From: Sneathiella sp. P13V-1
GTDB taxonomy: Bacteria; Pseudomonadota; Alphaproteobacteria; Sneathiellales; Sneathiellaceae
NCBI RefSeq assembly: GCF_015143595.1
Contig: NZ_WYEU01000002.1
Location: 620,001-684,000, forward strand
Direction of reading: 5' to 3'
Length of the DNA: 64,000 bases
Shown: positions 1-9,451 of the stretch, piece by piece
How the letters are laid out: every line of letters begins with the position of its first letter
Numbering within the stretch: position 1 is the first letter of the stretch
Position numbers and translations under genes: made by a program
Notes under the pieces: model-generated
What the model saw: the letters and a program-made list of their open reading frames with translations, nothing else
Databases searched by the model: none
Told to the model about the DNA's origin: nothing

Positions 1-744
1 CAACTGCTTCATACGGGCTTGCGGGATGGCACCAGGTGCCAACTGTCCACCAATGATAAAAGCAGGTGTTCCTGTAATGCCGAGAGCCTGCGCCAGATCA
101 TATGTCCGGCGAAATTCTGCGGTAATTTTCTCTGATCCCATATCTTTTTCAAGTTTTGCAGCATCCATTCCCAGATCTTTTGCAATATTCATCAGACGAT
201 CTTTTGTAATGCCGCCACGAAGCTGCATTAGCGCATTATGAAATTCCATATACTTGCCTTGCTCGCGTGCTGCGGTAACGGCGCGGGCTGCCAATACTGA
301 TTGCTCTCCCAGAATTGGGAATTCTTTCATCACAAGGCGAATGTTGCCGTCATCTTCGACAGTTTTCATCAGATCCGGAAAACTGCGTTTACAATAGCCA
401 CAACGATAGTCAAAAAATTCTACAATCGTGACATCACCGTTCGGGTTGCCACCAACAAAGCTGTACCCATCATTTTCAATTTCATCTTTAAGGTCTGTCA
501 GAAGGCGTGCTTTACGAATTTCCTCTTCTCGTGCTTCCGCCAGTTGAAGACGTTCTACTGCTTCACGAATAACTGTCGGATTTTCAAGCAGATAAGCGCG
601 TACTTGCGCACCAAATTCCTTGTCGGCCGAGGCTACATATTCCTGTTTTGGTGTGATTTCCCGATAAAAGAGGAATATCAGAGCACCCACAATTGAAATC
701 GCAACTGCGGCGAGGATAGGGGCAGGTAGGCTGTTTTTGTTCAT
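1..744 (-). CDS. DsbA-family thiol:disulfide oxidoreductase, 3' end beyond window
   Basis: Thioredoxin-fold oxidoreductase that probably makes or shuffles disulfides in the periplasm. The reading frame starts at ATG 744 and runs off the left edge after 248 codons. An N-terminal membrane anchor or signal segment covers about residues 8-26. A charged helical stretch follows (about 40-90), then the thioredoxin fold with active-site C115-G-Y-C118. The cis-Pro loop is seen as GITGTPAF near residue 230. The helical N-terminal extension before the fold resembles the Com1/BdbD-like group rather than classical DsbA. It lies 82 bases downstream of the M48 protease gene on the same strand, so co-transcription is possible. 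The family is clear; the specific substrate is not. Confidence 0.88.
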   Translation of the reverse strand, partial: MNKNSLPAPILAAVAISIVGALIFLFYREITPKQEYVASADKEFGAQVRAYLLENPTVIREAVERLQLAEAREEEIRKARLLTDLKDEIENDGYSFVGGNPNGDVTIVEFFDYRCGYCKRSFPDLMKTVEDDGNIRLVMKEFPILGEQSVLAARAVTAAREQGKYMEFHNALMQLRGGITKDRLMNIAKDLGMDAAKLEKDMGSEKITAEFRRTYDLAQALGITGTPAFIIGGQLAPGAIPQARMKQL

Positions 745-782
745 TTGTACGTCTCTATACTGAGGGAATGTTCCTAAAAGGT

Positions 783-823
783 ATCTGGAAATGATCCAGA
801 TTCAATTAACAAGCTCGTGAGCT
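783..823 (-). other. Two small hairpins between the M48 gene and the DsbA-like gene
   Basis: ATCTGGA at 783-789 pairs with TCCAGAT at 795-801, and the palindrome AGCTC-GT-GAGCT lies at 812-823. Both fall in the gap downstream of the protease stop codon. Neither has a good T-run in the minus direction, so they are weak terminator or RNA-processing candidates only. Confidence 0.3.
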
Positions 824-826
824 AAC

Positions 827-2170
827 CTATTTGTTAAGCTGGCGACTGGCAATTGTAATGATATCGTCAGCCCGCAGATAACCAGGAGAACCCGCAGACA
901 TGTTCTCTTGCACTCGTTTGGCATGAAAGATGGCTTTATCCCACTTGCCGAGCAATGCAAACCGTTCTGCTGTTGCCAGAGACAGATTCCCTGTGTCCCC
1001 TAAACGGTTATAAGCGATCGCGAGCTGGTTCCAGCTATTCGTTGCATAAGGATCATAAGCAGTTGATGTCCTTAAAATTCTCACCGCTTCTTCTAAATAC
1101 TGGTTGTCGCCCGTAGCCAACAAAACTGTCCCGTAAAGGGTTAGGATGAGAGGTTGGTACGGGGCCACATCTGCTGCAATTTTCAAGGAAGGAACTGCGC
1201 TATAAGGATCACCATTTTCAAACAGCATTTGCCCTTTCAATTCATGGAAATAAGGATCAGCTGGATATTCCAGAAGAAGGTTGTCGATCTCTTTCAGACC
1301 TTTTTCAAGGTCAGGGTATTTGAAATACGCGATCGAGCGGGCATAGCGAGCACCAAGAGATTTATCTGATACTGGGTATTTCCGCAGTGTTTTTCTAAGA
1401 CCCTTTGTGAAGCCGTAGAGTTTGGCTTGCATACGCTCCAATGCAATCCAATCCTGTTTAGAGGCTGGTTTATCTTTATACGGGGAGGCATCCACTGCCG
1501 AGCGCAGCGCTGCAATACGTTCACCGCTAATCGGGTGACTTCTCCAGTAAGGATCAATTTTACCGTAAGCTACTGTTTCCTGTTCACCCAGAATTTCTAG
1601 AAATTCTACCATTCCCTGACCTGATGATCCTGTATCAGTCAGGTATTTAATGGACGCCTGATCCGCAGATGATTCTTGTTCGCGGCTATATTTCAGGAAG
1701 GATTTCTGTGCTTCAGCCTGTGCTCCCCCAATTACTGCGGCACCGGCCTTGCCGCCACCCGCAAAAATAACAGCGGCCCCCAGCAGATATCCTAAAATTG
1801 ATTTGGTAGAGGCATTGCGCAACGCTTCCTGAGTTCTGGCAAGGTGCCCACCGGAAATATGGCCGGTTTCGTGAGCTATCACGCCCTTTAGCTGGTTAGG
1901 ATTCTCGACCCTTTCCAGCAGTCCTGTAAAGAAGAACATACGCTGACCACCAGCAACAAAAGCGTTGATGACCTTGCTATTGACCAGATGAATGGAGACG
2001 TCTTCTGCATTTAGTCCCGCAGAGGTGAAGAGAGGGGTTGCGTAGGACCTCAGGGTATGCTCAATTTCAGCATCACGGATAAAGGACAGTTTGGACTGGG
2101 CCATAACTGTCTGGATCTGGAGCAACATTACCAGAAAGACCGAAAAAGATATAAATATGCGCTTGATCAA
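827..2170 (-). CDS. M48-family periplasmic metalloprotease with TPR-like C-terminus (BepA-like)
   Basis: Zinc metallopeptidase, 447 aa, close in length and layout to the BepA/YfgC group that helps outer-membrane protein quality control. A signal peptide covers residues 1-24, ending VMA-Q. The peptidase domain has HETGH at 100-104 as zinc site and catalytic base, with the third ligand probably E166 in the E-x-x-A-D motif. The second half (about 230-440) is made of helical pairs of TPR type. The start codon is TTG at 2170, supported by AGGGG about 8 bases upstream. This start overlaps the start region of the divergent gene at 2157. Outer-membrane maintenance is inferred from the family. Confidence 0.85.
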   Translation of the reverse strand: MIKRIFISFSVFLVMLLQIQTVMAQSKLSFIRDAEIEHTLRSYATPLFTSAGLNAEDVSIHLVNSKVINAFVAGGQRMFFFTGLLERVENPNQLKGVIAHETGHISGGHLARTQEALRNASTKSILGYLLGAAVIFAGGGKAGAAVIGGAQAEAQKSFLKYSREQESSADQASIKYLTDTGSSGQGMVEFLEILGEQETVAYGKIDPYWRSHPISGERIAALRSAVDASPYKDKPASKQDWIALERMQAKLYGFTKGLRKTLRKYPVSDKSLGARYARSIAYFKYPDLEKGLKEIDNLLLEYPADPYFHELKGQMLFENGDPYSAVPSLKIAADVAPYQPLILTLYGTVLLATGDNQYLEEAVRILRTSTAYDPYATNSWNQLAIAYNRLGDTGNLSLATAERFALLGKWDKAIFHAKRVQENMSAGSPGYLRADDIITIASRQLNK

Positions 2171-3677
2171 GAACTTTACCCCTAGTGTATCCTCTAAAGT
2201 TAAGAACTGTCTGTCGCCGCGTCAATGGTCCCGTACCGCAATTACCGCTGCAATGGGATCACTTTTAATTTTATCCGCTTGCGAGACAGCAGAACAGGAA
2301 CAGCTTGGGGTTATTGACAGTGTTGAAGGCCCGCTGGGGGGGATCGCAGCGGATGAGCCGCGTGCAACGCTTGTGGCCCAAGATATCTTGTCAGCGGGCG
2401 GTAGTGCGGCAGATGCTGCAACAGCGCTCTATTTCACGCTTTCTGTGACCTATCCAATTGCCGCATCCCTTGGCGGGGGCGGGGAATGTGTGGTTTACGA
2501 CAATAAGACAAGTAGCCTCGAAGCGCTGTCTTTCCCTGTAGGTAAGCCAAAAAATGGCGGTGAAGTCGGTGTTCCAGGCAATATTCGCGGATTTGCCGCG
2601 CTTCATGCCCGTTACGGTAAGCTGCCTTGGTCTTCGCTGCTTGCACCTGCTGAGAAACTGGCAAATTTTGGGGAAAATATGTCCCGTGCCCAGCATGTTG
2701 CCATGCTTAACAGCGAAAAACGGGTTTATATGGATGAACGCCTTTCTGCTGTTTTCAAGAAAAAAGACGGAACATTCTATCCAGAAGGTACAAGAATTGA
2801 ACAAATTCGGCTTTCTAGCGTCTTGACCAACATTCGCTCAAAAGGAGGGGCATTCTTTTATGGGGGCGCTCTGGCACGTTCTTTCGTTGAAGAAGTGAAC
2901 CTTGCAGGTGGAAATCTTGTCACACGTGATTTGATCGATTATCGCCCTGTATGGCAAGAAGCCAGAACTTTTGATTTCGACGTTCTGACCGTTGGCCTGT
3001 CTACAGGTGAGCAAGGGCGTGTCATGCAAAATATCTGGCAAAGCGTCTTTTCAGGCAAAGGCTTCCTGCAATTGGAGCAGGACCTTCCTTTGTCAGCGCT
3101 GGTGGCAGCAACAGCAAAGGAATTTGGGCAGTATACGCAAAGCAATGCCTATGGATCAGGCGCTAATACGTCTTTTGTCACAACGGATAAAGAAGGCAAC
3201 GCTGTCGCCTGTAGCGTTGGTATGGGTAAGCCTTTTGGCACCGGCAAGATGGGTCGCGTGACTGGTATTATTTTGGCGCCAGTTCTGAAACCGGGCGAGG
3301 GTGAGTTTCCAACTTCTCCAATGTTGATTGTCAATAATCCCAACAAAGACTTCTACTTCGCGGCAGGCGGCAGCGGCGGGGCAACCGGCACATTGGCCTC
3401 TGTCTATACTGCTTTGGGTGTTTTTGCCAAGGATCGCGGGCTTGAAGTGGCGCTAGATGCAGCGCGGGCCTTTACCTTGGGGCCGGGCCTTCCACTTCTG
3501 TATGAAAGAGGCGTGCAACCCGCCGAAATTCAAGCGCTTGCCAATACCAACCCAATTCCCATCGAAGTGCAGCGTATCGGCGTCGCCAATGCCATTTATT
3601 GTGCTGAAGGCAAGTTACCCAACTGCATGTCCCGCGCGGACCGCCGCGGATATGGGCTATCTCTTATTCAACGTTAA
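2157..3677 (+). CDS. Gamma-glutamyltransferase-like lipoprotein, activity uncertain
   Basis: Relative of gamma-glutamyltranspeptidase, 506 aa from ATG 2157. This is shorter than the usual 560-590 aa. The N-terminus is basic, then hydrophobic, and ends in a lipobox LSAC with Cys42, so a lipid-anchored periplasmic protein is likely. Family marks include GGSAADAATAL, a glycine-rich SLGGGGE, and FPTSPM followed by GGSGGATG near the substrate loops. In the region where the family self-cleaves, this protein reads GANTSFVTTDKEGNAV. Aligning it with the usual TTHxS segment puts Asn337 at the nucleophile and Thr338 one place later, so cleavage and activity are doubtful. The frame is open to 2091, but 2157 gives the better signal sequence. 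Confidence 0.72.
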   Translation: MRLIKNFTPSVSSKVKNCLSPRQWSRTAITAAMGSLLILSACETAEQEQLGVIDSVEGPLGGIAADEPRATLVAQDILSAGGSAADAATALYFTLSVTYPIAASLGGGGECVVYDNKTSSLEALSFPVGKPKNGGEVGVPGNIRGFAALHARYGKLPWSSLLAPAEKLANFGENMSRAQHVAMLNSEKRVYMDERLSAVFKKKDGTFYPEGTRIEQIRLSSVLTNIRSKGGAFFYGGALARSFVEEVNLAGGNLVTRDLIDYRPVWQEARTFDFDVLTVGLSTGEQGRVMQNIWQSVFSGKGFLQLEQDLPLSALVAATAKEFGQYTQSNAYGSGANTSFVTTDKEGNAVACSVGMGKPFGTGKMGRVTGIILAPVLKPGEGEFPTSPMLIVNNPNKDFYFAAGGSGGATGTLASVYTALGVFAKDRGLEVALDAARAFTLGPGLPLLYERGVQPAEIQALANTNPIPIEVQRIGVANAIYCAEGKLPNCMSRADRRGYGLSLIQR

Positions 3678-3701
3678 CAGTACCAAGTCATAGGTGTCAT
3701 T

Positions 3702-4844
3702 GTGAAAGTAGCCAATCGAGGTGACGTTAAGCCTTTCTATGCGATGGAGGTTATGAAAGCCGCCAACAAACTGGAAAGTGAAGGGCGTCGTATCTATCAT
3801 ATGGAAGTAGGTCAACCGGCCACATCAGCACCTCAAGCCGTTCTGGATGCCGCTGAAAAGGCGCTTAAAGATAACCCCATCGGTTATACTGAAGCCCTCG
3901 GTATCCCAGAGTTGAGATCAGCGATCGCCAAGCATTATGGGGATATGTACGGGTTGGATCTGGACCCTAAACGCGTCGTGGTGACAACAGGCTCCTCCAC
4001 CGGATTTCTTCTGACATTCCTGTCCCTGTTTAATACAGGGGACAGGGTTGTTCTGGCAGAGCCTGGCTATCCGGCATATCGCAATATTCTTGGTGCTTTG
4101 GACATTGAGGCGGTTGGACTGCCCTGCGGGCCCAACACAAATTTTCAGCCATCTCCTGACTTGATGGCAACAATCAAGGATCCGGTTCAAGGGTTACTGG
4201 TTGCAAGTCCGTCCAATCCTGCGGGAACCATGCTGACATCAGCCGAGCTTGAAAAGCTCATAGGATACTGTGAGGAACGGCATATCAGTTTCATTTCTGA
4301 TGAGATTTATCACGGGCTTACCTATGAGCAGGATGCAGCGACAGCCCTTCAGTTCACAAATGATGTGGTGGTGATTAATTCCTTCTCCAAGTATTTTTCC
4401 ATGACAGGGTGGCGTTTGGGCTGGATGATTGTTCCAGAACAACTGGTGACCACCGTTGAAAAACTTGCTCAAAGCATGTTTATTTCTGCTCCTTCCGTTA
4501 GCCAGCACGCGGCTGTCGCCGCCTTTGACTGCAAGGGAGAGGTTAAGGGCTATATCAACGCTTATGCAAAGAACAGGGAGCTTTTACTGAGAGAACTTCC
4601 AAAAATTGGTTTTGATAAACTGGCTGCTGCCGATGGGGCGTTCTACATTTACGCCAATGTAAATCACTTAACAGATGACAGCATGGAGTTCTGCCAAAAA
4701 ATGCTGAACGAATGTGGGGTCGCGGCGACTCCGGGTATCGATTTTGACCCTCATAGAGGGCATGAATATATTCGTCTGTCGTTTGCTGGGGCTTATGAGG
4801 AAATGGAAGGGGCTATAAACGCTCTTCGTCAATGGCTCATTTGA
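3702..4844 (+). CDS. PLP-dependent class I/II aminotransferase
   Basis: Fold-type I aminotransferase of 380 aa, a normal family length. The PLP lysine is K230 in NSFSKYFSMTGWR, and D200 in ISDEIYH should hold the pyridine nitrogen. SPSNPAGT (170-177) contributes the conserved Asn near the cofactor. The start codon is GTG 3702, which lies 25 bases after the stop of the gene upstream, so the two may share a transcript. The sequence resembles AspC/AAT-type subgroup enzymes, but the amino-acid substrate cannot be read from the sequence. Confidence 0.85.
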   Translation: MKVANRGDVKPFYAMEVMKAANKLESEGRRIYHMEVGQPATSAPQAVLDAAEKALKDNPIGYTEALGIPELRSAIAKHYGDMYGLDLDPKRVVVTTGSSTGFLLTFLSLFNTGDRVVLAEPGYPAYRNILGALDIEAVGLPCGPNTNFQPSPDLMATIKDPVQGLLVASPSNPAGTMLTSAELEKLIGYCEERHISFISDEIYHGLTYEQDAATALQFTNDVVVINSFSKYFSMTGWRLGWMIVPEQLVTTVEKLAQSMFISAPSVSQHAAVAAFDCKGEVKGYINAYAKNRELLLRELPKIGFDKLAAADGAFYIYANVNHLTDDSMEFCQKMLNECGVAATPGIDFDPHRGHEYIRLSFAGAYEEMEGAINALRQWLI

Positions 4845-4861
4845 TATCAAAAACAACCAAT

Positions 4862-4892
4862 AAAAAAGGCCGCTTTTCAGCGGCCTTTTTCT
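4862..4892. terminator. Bidirectional terminator between the aminotransferase and rne
   Basis: GGCCGCT (4868-4874) pairs with AGCGGCC (4879-4885) around a TTTC loop. A-run and T-run flanks lie on either side, so it can serve both convergent genes. Confidence 0.9.
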
Positions 4893-7661
4893 CTAGTCTT
4901 TCTTGCGGCTCCACCAACCAGCCCGGCGGCTGGTTCTAGGGGCTTCTGAAACATCTTTCACAACTGTTTCAACTGAAGAAATTGGGCCTTCAGGGACAGG
5001 TGTTGGTTTTGGAGCCTCAACCTTAGGAGTTTCAACAGGCTTTTCAGCTTTAACTTCTTTAGGTTCAGAAGGTTGCTCAGATACTGCTTCTTTCTTAGGT
5101 TTGCGTCCGCGGCGCTTTTTAGGCTGTTCTTCCGCTTCTTCACCATCCGTCTCAGGTTTTTCAACTTTCTTACGGCGGCCGCGTTTTGGCTTTACTGCCT
5201 CTTGGGCTTCGTCAGTAGGAGCGTCAGCAGAGGCTTCTGCTACTTCTTTTTGCTCCACAGTCTGTTCACCAGCCTCTTCAGCAGGCTTCCTTGTCCGTCT
5301 GCGGCGTCGGGGACGCACCTTTTCTACGCCCTCTGCTTCTTCTGACGCTTCTTGAGGAGCTGGTGCAGCCTCAGAAATTTCAGTTGCGGCTTCCTCTTCA
5401 ACAGCATTTTCTTCTTTACGGCGGCGACCTCGGCGGCGCGCAGGTTTCTTCTTCTCCTCGCTTTCGTTATCAGCCGATGCCTCAGTTTCTGTAACATCCT
5501 TTGCTTCAAGCGCAACGGCCTCAATAGAGGTTTCTGCTTCTGGGCCTGAAATCGGAATCACTACAATTTCCGGCTCAACATCAGTATCGGCACCTAATGT
5601 TTCAAACTGGTCGCTGTCTGTGTTGCTGCCACGAGAGCGGCGACGTCCACCACGTTTACCACGGCGCCGGCGGCGAGGCTCTTCGTCCTGATTTTCAGAA
5701 GAGGTTTCAGTATTTTCTTCATCTGAATCGGTTGCTTCAACTGGTATCTCATCACGATCTTCATCATCACGGTTCTTCCGGCGACGACGGCGGCGGCGAC
5801 GTTTAGCAGAACTGCTTTCTTTCTCCAGTTCTTCCTCTTCACCTTCAAGGGATCCACCTTGTACCGCGTCAGGTACTGTGCCTTCCGTAATCTCAGCAAC
5901 AGGTTGGCGAGTGCCTTTTTCGCGATCAATCTGGTGATCGTTCTGGTCAAGTGTCGGATCCGCAAGGATAAGGATCGTCAATCCATAAGTACTTTCCAGG
6001 TCCTGAATAACGGAACGTTTCTGGTTCAGCAGATAAATGGCGACGTCTGTATGAACGGTAACAGTGATTTTAGCACTGCGTCCACGAACGCCTTCTTCTT
6101 CCAAAGCGCGGATAATCAACAATGCTGTTGATTCAGTAGAGCGTACAAAGCCTGATCCACCGCAAGTTGGGCAGATATTGGTACTTGTTTCCAAGAAGGA
6201 AGGGCGCAAACGTTGGCGCGACATTTCCAGAAGGCCAAATGGGCTGATACGTCCCACCTGAATACGCGCACGATCCGATTTCAGGCAATCTTTAAGGCGG
6301 CGTTCAACCGCTTTATTATTGCGATTGTCATCCATATCGATGAAGTCGATGACGATAAGACCTGCTAAATCCCGAAGGCGAAGCTGACGGGCAATTTCCT
6401 CAGCTGCTTCAAGGTTAGTCTTCACCGCAGTCTCTTCGATGCTGCGCTCTTTGGTGGCTTTACCAGAGTTCACGTCGATGGAAACAAGCGCTTCCGTTGG
6501 GTTGATCACGATGTAGCCACCAGATTTCAGGGTGACTTCCGGATTGTACATGGATGCAAACTGCTGCTCCACCTGGAAACGGTGGAAAAGAGGGATGCGG
6601 TCCCGGTATGGCTGTACCTTCTTCGCGTGGCTTGGCATCAATTTCCGCATGAAATCTTTGGCTGTCCGGTATCCGCCATCACCTTCAACAAGGATCTCGC
6701 TGATATCCTTGGAGTAGAGATCTCGAATGGAACGTTTGATCAGATTTGCTTCTTCATAGATGCAGCAAGGCGCCATTGATTTGAGTGTTAGTTCGCGAAT
6801 GTCATCCCACATACGTAGCAAGAATTCATAGTCGCGACGAATTTCAACCTTCGTCCGGTTAAGGCCCGCGGTGCGAATAATAACACCCACACCTTCTGGA
6901 ACTTCCAGTTCAGAGGCAATTTTCTTCAGGCGTTTGCGATCACTTGGATTGCTGATTTTACGGCTGATACCACCACCACGACCGGTGTTTGGCATTAGAA
7001 CGCTGTAACGTCCTGGTAATGAAATGTATGTGGTAAGAGCGGCACCTTTGTTACCGCGCTCTTCTTTAACGACCTGAACCAGAAGGATCTGACGACGCTT
7101 GATCACTTCCTGAATTTTATAGGTGCGTTTAATGTCAGTTTTATGTCCAGGCTCGGCTTCGTCATCGCCGCCCAGATTTTCAACAACATCCTGATCTTCA
7201 CTGTCTATGGTTTCAAGACCACCAAGAGTGTCGCCTTCATCATCCACAACACCTTCTTCATCGTCATCTGATGTTTCAGAGGCTGCCGCATCAATTTCTT
7301 CAGTCTCTGTTTCAGTTTCACTTGAGGTCAACTCATCTACATTCAAATCTTCCGCTTCAAGAGCTTCTTTTTCAGCAAGGCTATCTTGCTCTATTAGCTC
7401 TTCACGGTCTGAGACTGGAATTTGATAATAATCGGGATGAATTTCTGAGAAGGGAAGGAAACCGTGGCGATTGCCACCATATTCAACAAAGGCCGCCTGA
7501 AGCGAGGGTTCAACCCGTGTCACCTTTGCGAGATATATATTTCCTTTTAATTGTTTTTTTGAGGCCGTCTCGTAATCAAATTCTTCAAGACGGGTACCTT
7601 TAACAATAACTACCCGCGTCTCCTCATCATGAGACGCGTCTACAAGCATACGCGTAGCCAT
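4893..7661 (-). CDS. rne: Ribonuclease E/G
   Basis: Endoribonuclease that starts mRNA decay and processes rRNA and tRNA precursors, 922 aa. The S1 domain begins near residue 36 (GNIYLAKVTRV). It is interrupted by a very acidic insertion at about 92-175 before it resumes at YKIQEVIKRRQILLVQ; such insertions are known in alphaproteobacterial RNase E. The catalytic aspartates match D396 (SIDVNS) and D439 (IVIDFIDM), 43 residues apart as in E. coli. The zinc link is C497-P-T-C500. The tail from about 600 is disordered with alternating acidic stretches and Arg/Lys blocks, typical for RNA and degradosome-partner binding. The start at 7661 has GGAG just upstream. A long leader (7662-8157) precedes it. 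Confidence 0.96.
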   Translation of the reverse strand: MATRMLVDASHDEETRVVIVKGTRLEEFDYETASKKQLKGNIYLAKVTRVEPSLQAAFVEYGGNRHGFLPFSEIHPDYYQIPVSDREELIEQDSLAEKEALEAEDLNVDELTSSETETETEEIDAAASETSDDDEEGVVDDEGDTLGGLETIDSEDQDVVENLGGDDEAEPGHKTDIKRTYKIQEVIKRRQILLVQVVKEERGNKGAALTTYISLPGRYSVLMPNTGRGGGISRKISNPSDRKRLKKIASELEVPEGVGVIIRTAGLNRTKVEIRRDYEFLLRMWDDIRELTLKSMAPCCIYEEANLIKRSIRDLYSKDISEILVEGDGGYRTAKDFMRKLMPSHAKKVQPYRDRIPLFHRFQVEQQFASMYNPEVTLKSGGYIVINPTEALVSIDVNSGKATKERSIEETAVKTNLEAAEEIARQLRLRDLAGLIVIDFIDMDDNRNNKAVERRLKDCLKSDRARIQVGRISPFGLLEMSRQRLRPSFLETSTNICPTCGGSGFVRSTESTALLIIRALEEEGVRGRSAKITVTVHTDVAIYLLNQKRSVIQDLESTYGLTILILADPTLDQNDHQIDREKGTRQPVAEITEGTVPDAVQGGSLEGEEEELEKESSSAKRRRRRRRRKNRDDEDRDEIPVEATDSDEENTETSSENQDEEPRRRRRGKRGGRRRSRGSNTDSDQFETLGADTDVEPEIVVIPISGPEAETSIEAVALEAKDVTETEASADNESEEKKKPARRRGRRRKEENAVEEEAATEISEAAPAPQEASEEAEGVEKVRPRRRRRTRKPAEEAGEQTVEQKEVAEASADAPTDEAQEAVKPKRGRRKKVEKPETDGEEAEEQPKKRRGRKPKKEAVSEQPSEPKEVKAEKPVETPKVEAPKPTPVPEGPISSVETVVKDVSEAPRTSRRAGWWSRKKD

Positions 7662-8157
7662 TCATTAGCTCCGTGACGGTCAGATTTTCTGTGAGTCGAA
7701 AACACGAACCGTCTATGTTTTTAGGGAAATCGCTGGCGCCGGTCCCATTTACTCTTGCTGGAAATTTCCAGTGCACTTAGGGGCTTTATCGGCTGCCGAA
7801 CCCGCGTAACATACTTCGCCGCGGAACGATTTCAGTTTCTACCTATTGCTTTTGCATTGTCTTGAGCACTGCATACAGACGCTTGAGGGGATCGAACAAG
7901 ATGCCGGCACAAGCTGTCGTAATACGGCGCCGCCCAATTTTCTCGTGCCGTTCTTTTAACGGTAGAGGATCAAATGGGACTGACCACAAAATCTCACATA
8001 CACAATGATAGTTACTTGTTGGCAACATGCCAAACGAATAATTGCCTTCAAACAAAAAAACTTTTGACCATGAAATGGTTATCAGGGATTGCCTTTAAGT
8101 TATCATGATTTTAAACCATCATAGGATGGGAACGGAATTTAAGGTTAATCAAGTCTA
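7662..8157. promoter_or_regulatory. rne: Divergent intergenic region and probable rne leader
   Basis: About 500 bases between the divergent rne and amidase genes, with no convincing gene. Near rne, GACGGT (7673-7678) can pair with ACCGTC (about 7708-7713). A perfect palindrome CTGGAAATTTCCAG lies at 7758-7771. In E. coli rne the 5' leader folds and is cut by RNase E itself for autoregulation; the length and inverted repeats here suggest something similar, but that is inference. A 70-codon minus-strand frame at 7843-8055 lacks any family resemblance and I do not call it. Confidence 0.45.
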
Positions 8158-8160
8158 GTG

Positions 8161-9366
8161 ATGCGATCAGGAAAGCGACAATACAGGACAAGTGTCATAA
8201 CCTTTGTAACGATGATCGTTGCGTGGCTTATGTCTATGAGCGTCGCATGGTCAGCCACAAAAGTGGACGCTATTCGCATTGGCGTTCATCCTGATAAGAC
8301 CAGATTTGTTGTGGAGCTACAGCAAAAGCCGGATCACAGGATTTTCTACCTTCAAAACCCCGATCGCATTGTTATTGATATGCAGGAGTTGGACTGGCAG
8401 GGGGTAAACACAGCCCGCCGTAAAGTAGGTCTGATATCAAACTATCGATATGGTCTATTTCGCAAAGGGACGAGCCGACTGGTTCTGGATCTGAAACAGC
8501 CTGTTAAGATCACCAAAAAAGTCGTTCTGCCGCCAGCCGCAGGTAAGCCTTACCGTTTTTTTATTGATATTACCTCAACAGATCGAAATACCTTTGCAGA
8601 GTTGGTAACCGAGAGCCGTAAACAACAGGCAAAGAAACTGAAACCTGTTGTCGTTGCGACTGAGGCCGGTAACAGTAGAAAGAAATGGACCGTGGTTGTC
8701 GATGCTGGACATGGTGGCATTGACCCCGGGGCGATTGGTCAAAGCGGCGTTTATGAAAAACAACTGACCTTGGCGGTTGCCAAAAAGCTGAGGGCCTTAC
8801 TGCACAAGAACCCTAGTTATAAGGTGATCATGACCCGTGACAATGACACCTTCCTTAGCTTGAGGGAGAGGGTAAGCGTGGCGCGTAGAGCCAAGGGCGA
8901 CTTGTTTATCTCCATCCACGCAGATTCCATTGGGCGCCCTGAGTTTAGAGGGTCCACCGTTTACACTTTGTCTGAAAAAGCATCGGATAGAGAGGCGGAC
9001 GAACTTGCACAGGTCAATAACAAATCAGATGTGATCGCCGGCGTTGATCTGGAGGAACAAGACGATACGGTGCAAGGTATTCTGATTGATCTTGCACAGC
9101 GCGAGACCATGAACTTCTCGGTTCGATTTGCGAAAATTCTACTGCCTGAGATTTCGCGTTCAGGTATGAAAGTGGGCAGTAAATCCCATCGTTTCGCTGG
9201 ATTTAGGGTGCTAAAAGCACCAGATGTTCCGTCTGTACTGGTAGAGCTTGGATATTTGTCTAACCGCACGGACGAGAGAATTATGAAATCCAATGAAGGG
9301 CAAACGAAATTGGCAAATTCTCTGGCAAAAGCCATTGATAGATATTTTGCTGACTTGGAATCATAA
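8161..9366 (+). CDS. N-acetylmuramoyl-L-alanine amidase (AmiC type)
   Basis: Zinc amidase that cuts the stem peptide from peptidoglycan in the periplasm, mainly to split the septum. It has 401 aa. A signal peptide covers about residues 1-31 (ends VAWSA), followed by an AMIN domain (about 33-140) that targets peptidoglycan or the septum. A linker leads to the Amidase_3 domain (about 176-395). Zinc ligands and catalytic residues appear as H184 (DAGHGG), E199 (VYEKQ), H253 (ISIHAD) and E362 (VLVELGYLSN). GTG at 8158 directly precedes ATG 8161; I chose the ATG. The PBP1A gene follows on the same strand, which groups wall remodelling with wall synthesis. Confidence 0.93.
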   Translation: MRSGKRQYRTSVITFVTMIVAWLMSMSVAWSATKVDAIRIGVHPDKTRFVVELQQKPDHRIFYLQNPDRIVIDMQELDWQGVNTARRKVGLISNYRYGLFRKGTSRLVLDLKQPVKITKKVVLPPAAGKPYRFFIDITSTDRNTFAELVTESRKQQAKKLKPVVVATEAGNSRKKWTVVVDAGHGGIDPGAIGQSGVYEKQLTLAVAKKLRALLHKNPSYKVIMTRDNDTFLSLRERVSVARRAKGDLFISIHADSIGRPEFRGSTVYTLSEKASDREADELAQVNNKSDVIAGVDLEEQDDTVQGILIDLAQRETMNFSVRFAKILLPEISRSGMKVGSKSHRFAGFRVLKAPDVPSVLVELGYLSNRTDERIMKSNEGQTKLANSLAKAIDRYFADLES

Positions 9367-9451
9367 TCGTGCCTTATCTTTATATTAGATTAAGCCTTCA
9401 TGGGCAGAATAGACACCGCTTTGGGCCGATCCGAAAAGAGCAAATATCAGA

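Noticed and set aside
4903-5965. Long open frames on both strands across the end of rne
   Set aside because: They are shadows of the repetitive Arg/Glu/Ser-coding tail of RNase E.
7843-8055. Minus-strand frame of 70 codons upstream of rne
   Set aside because: No family resemblance, no good ribosome site, and composition like noncoding leader; more likely part of the rne leader region.
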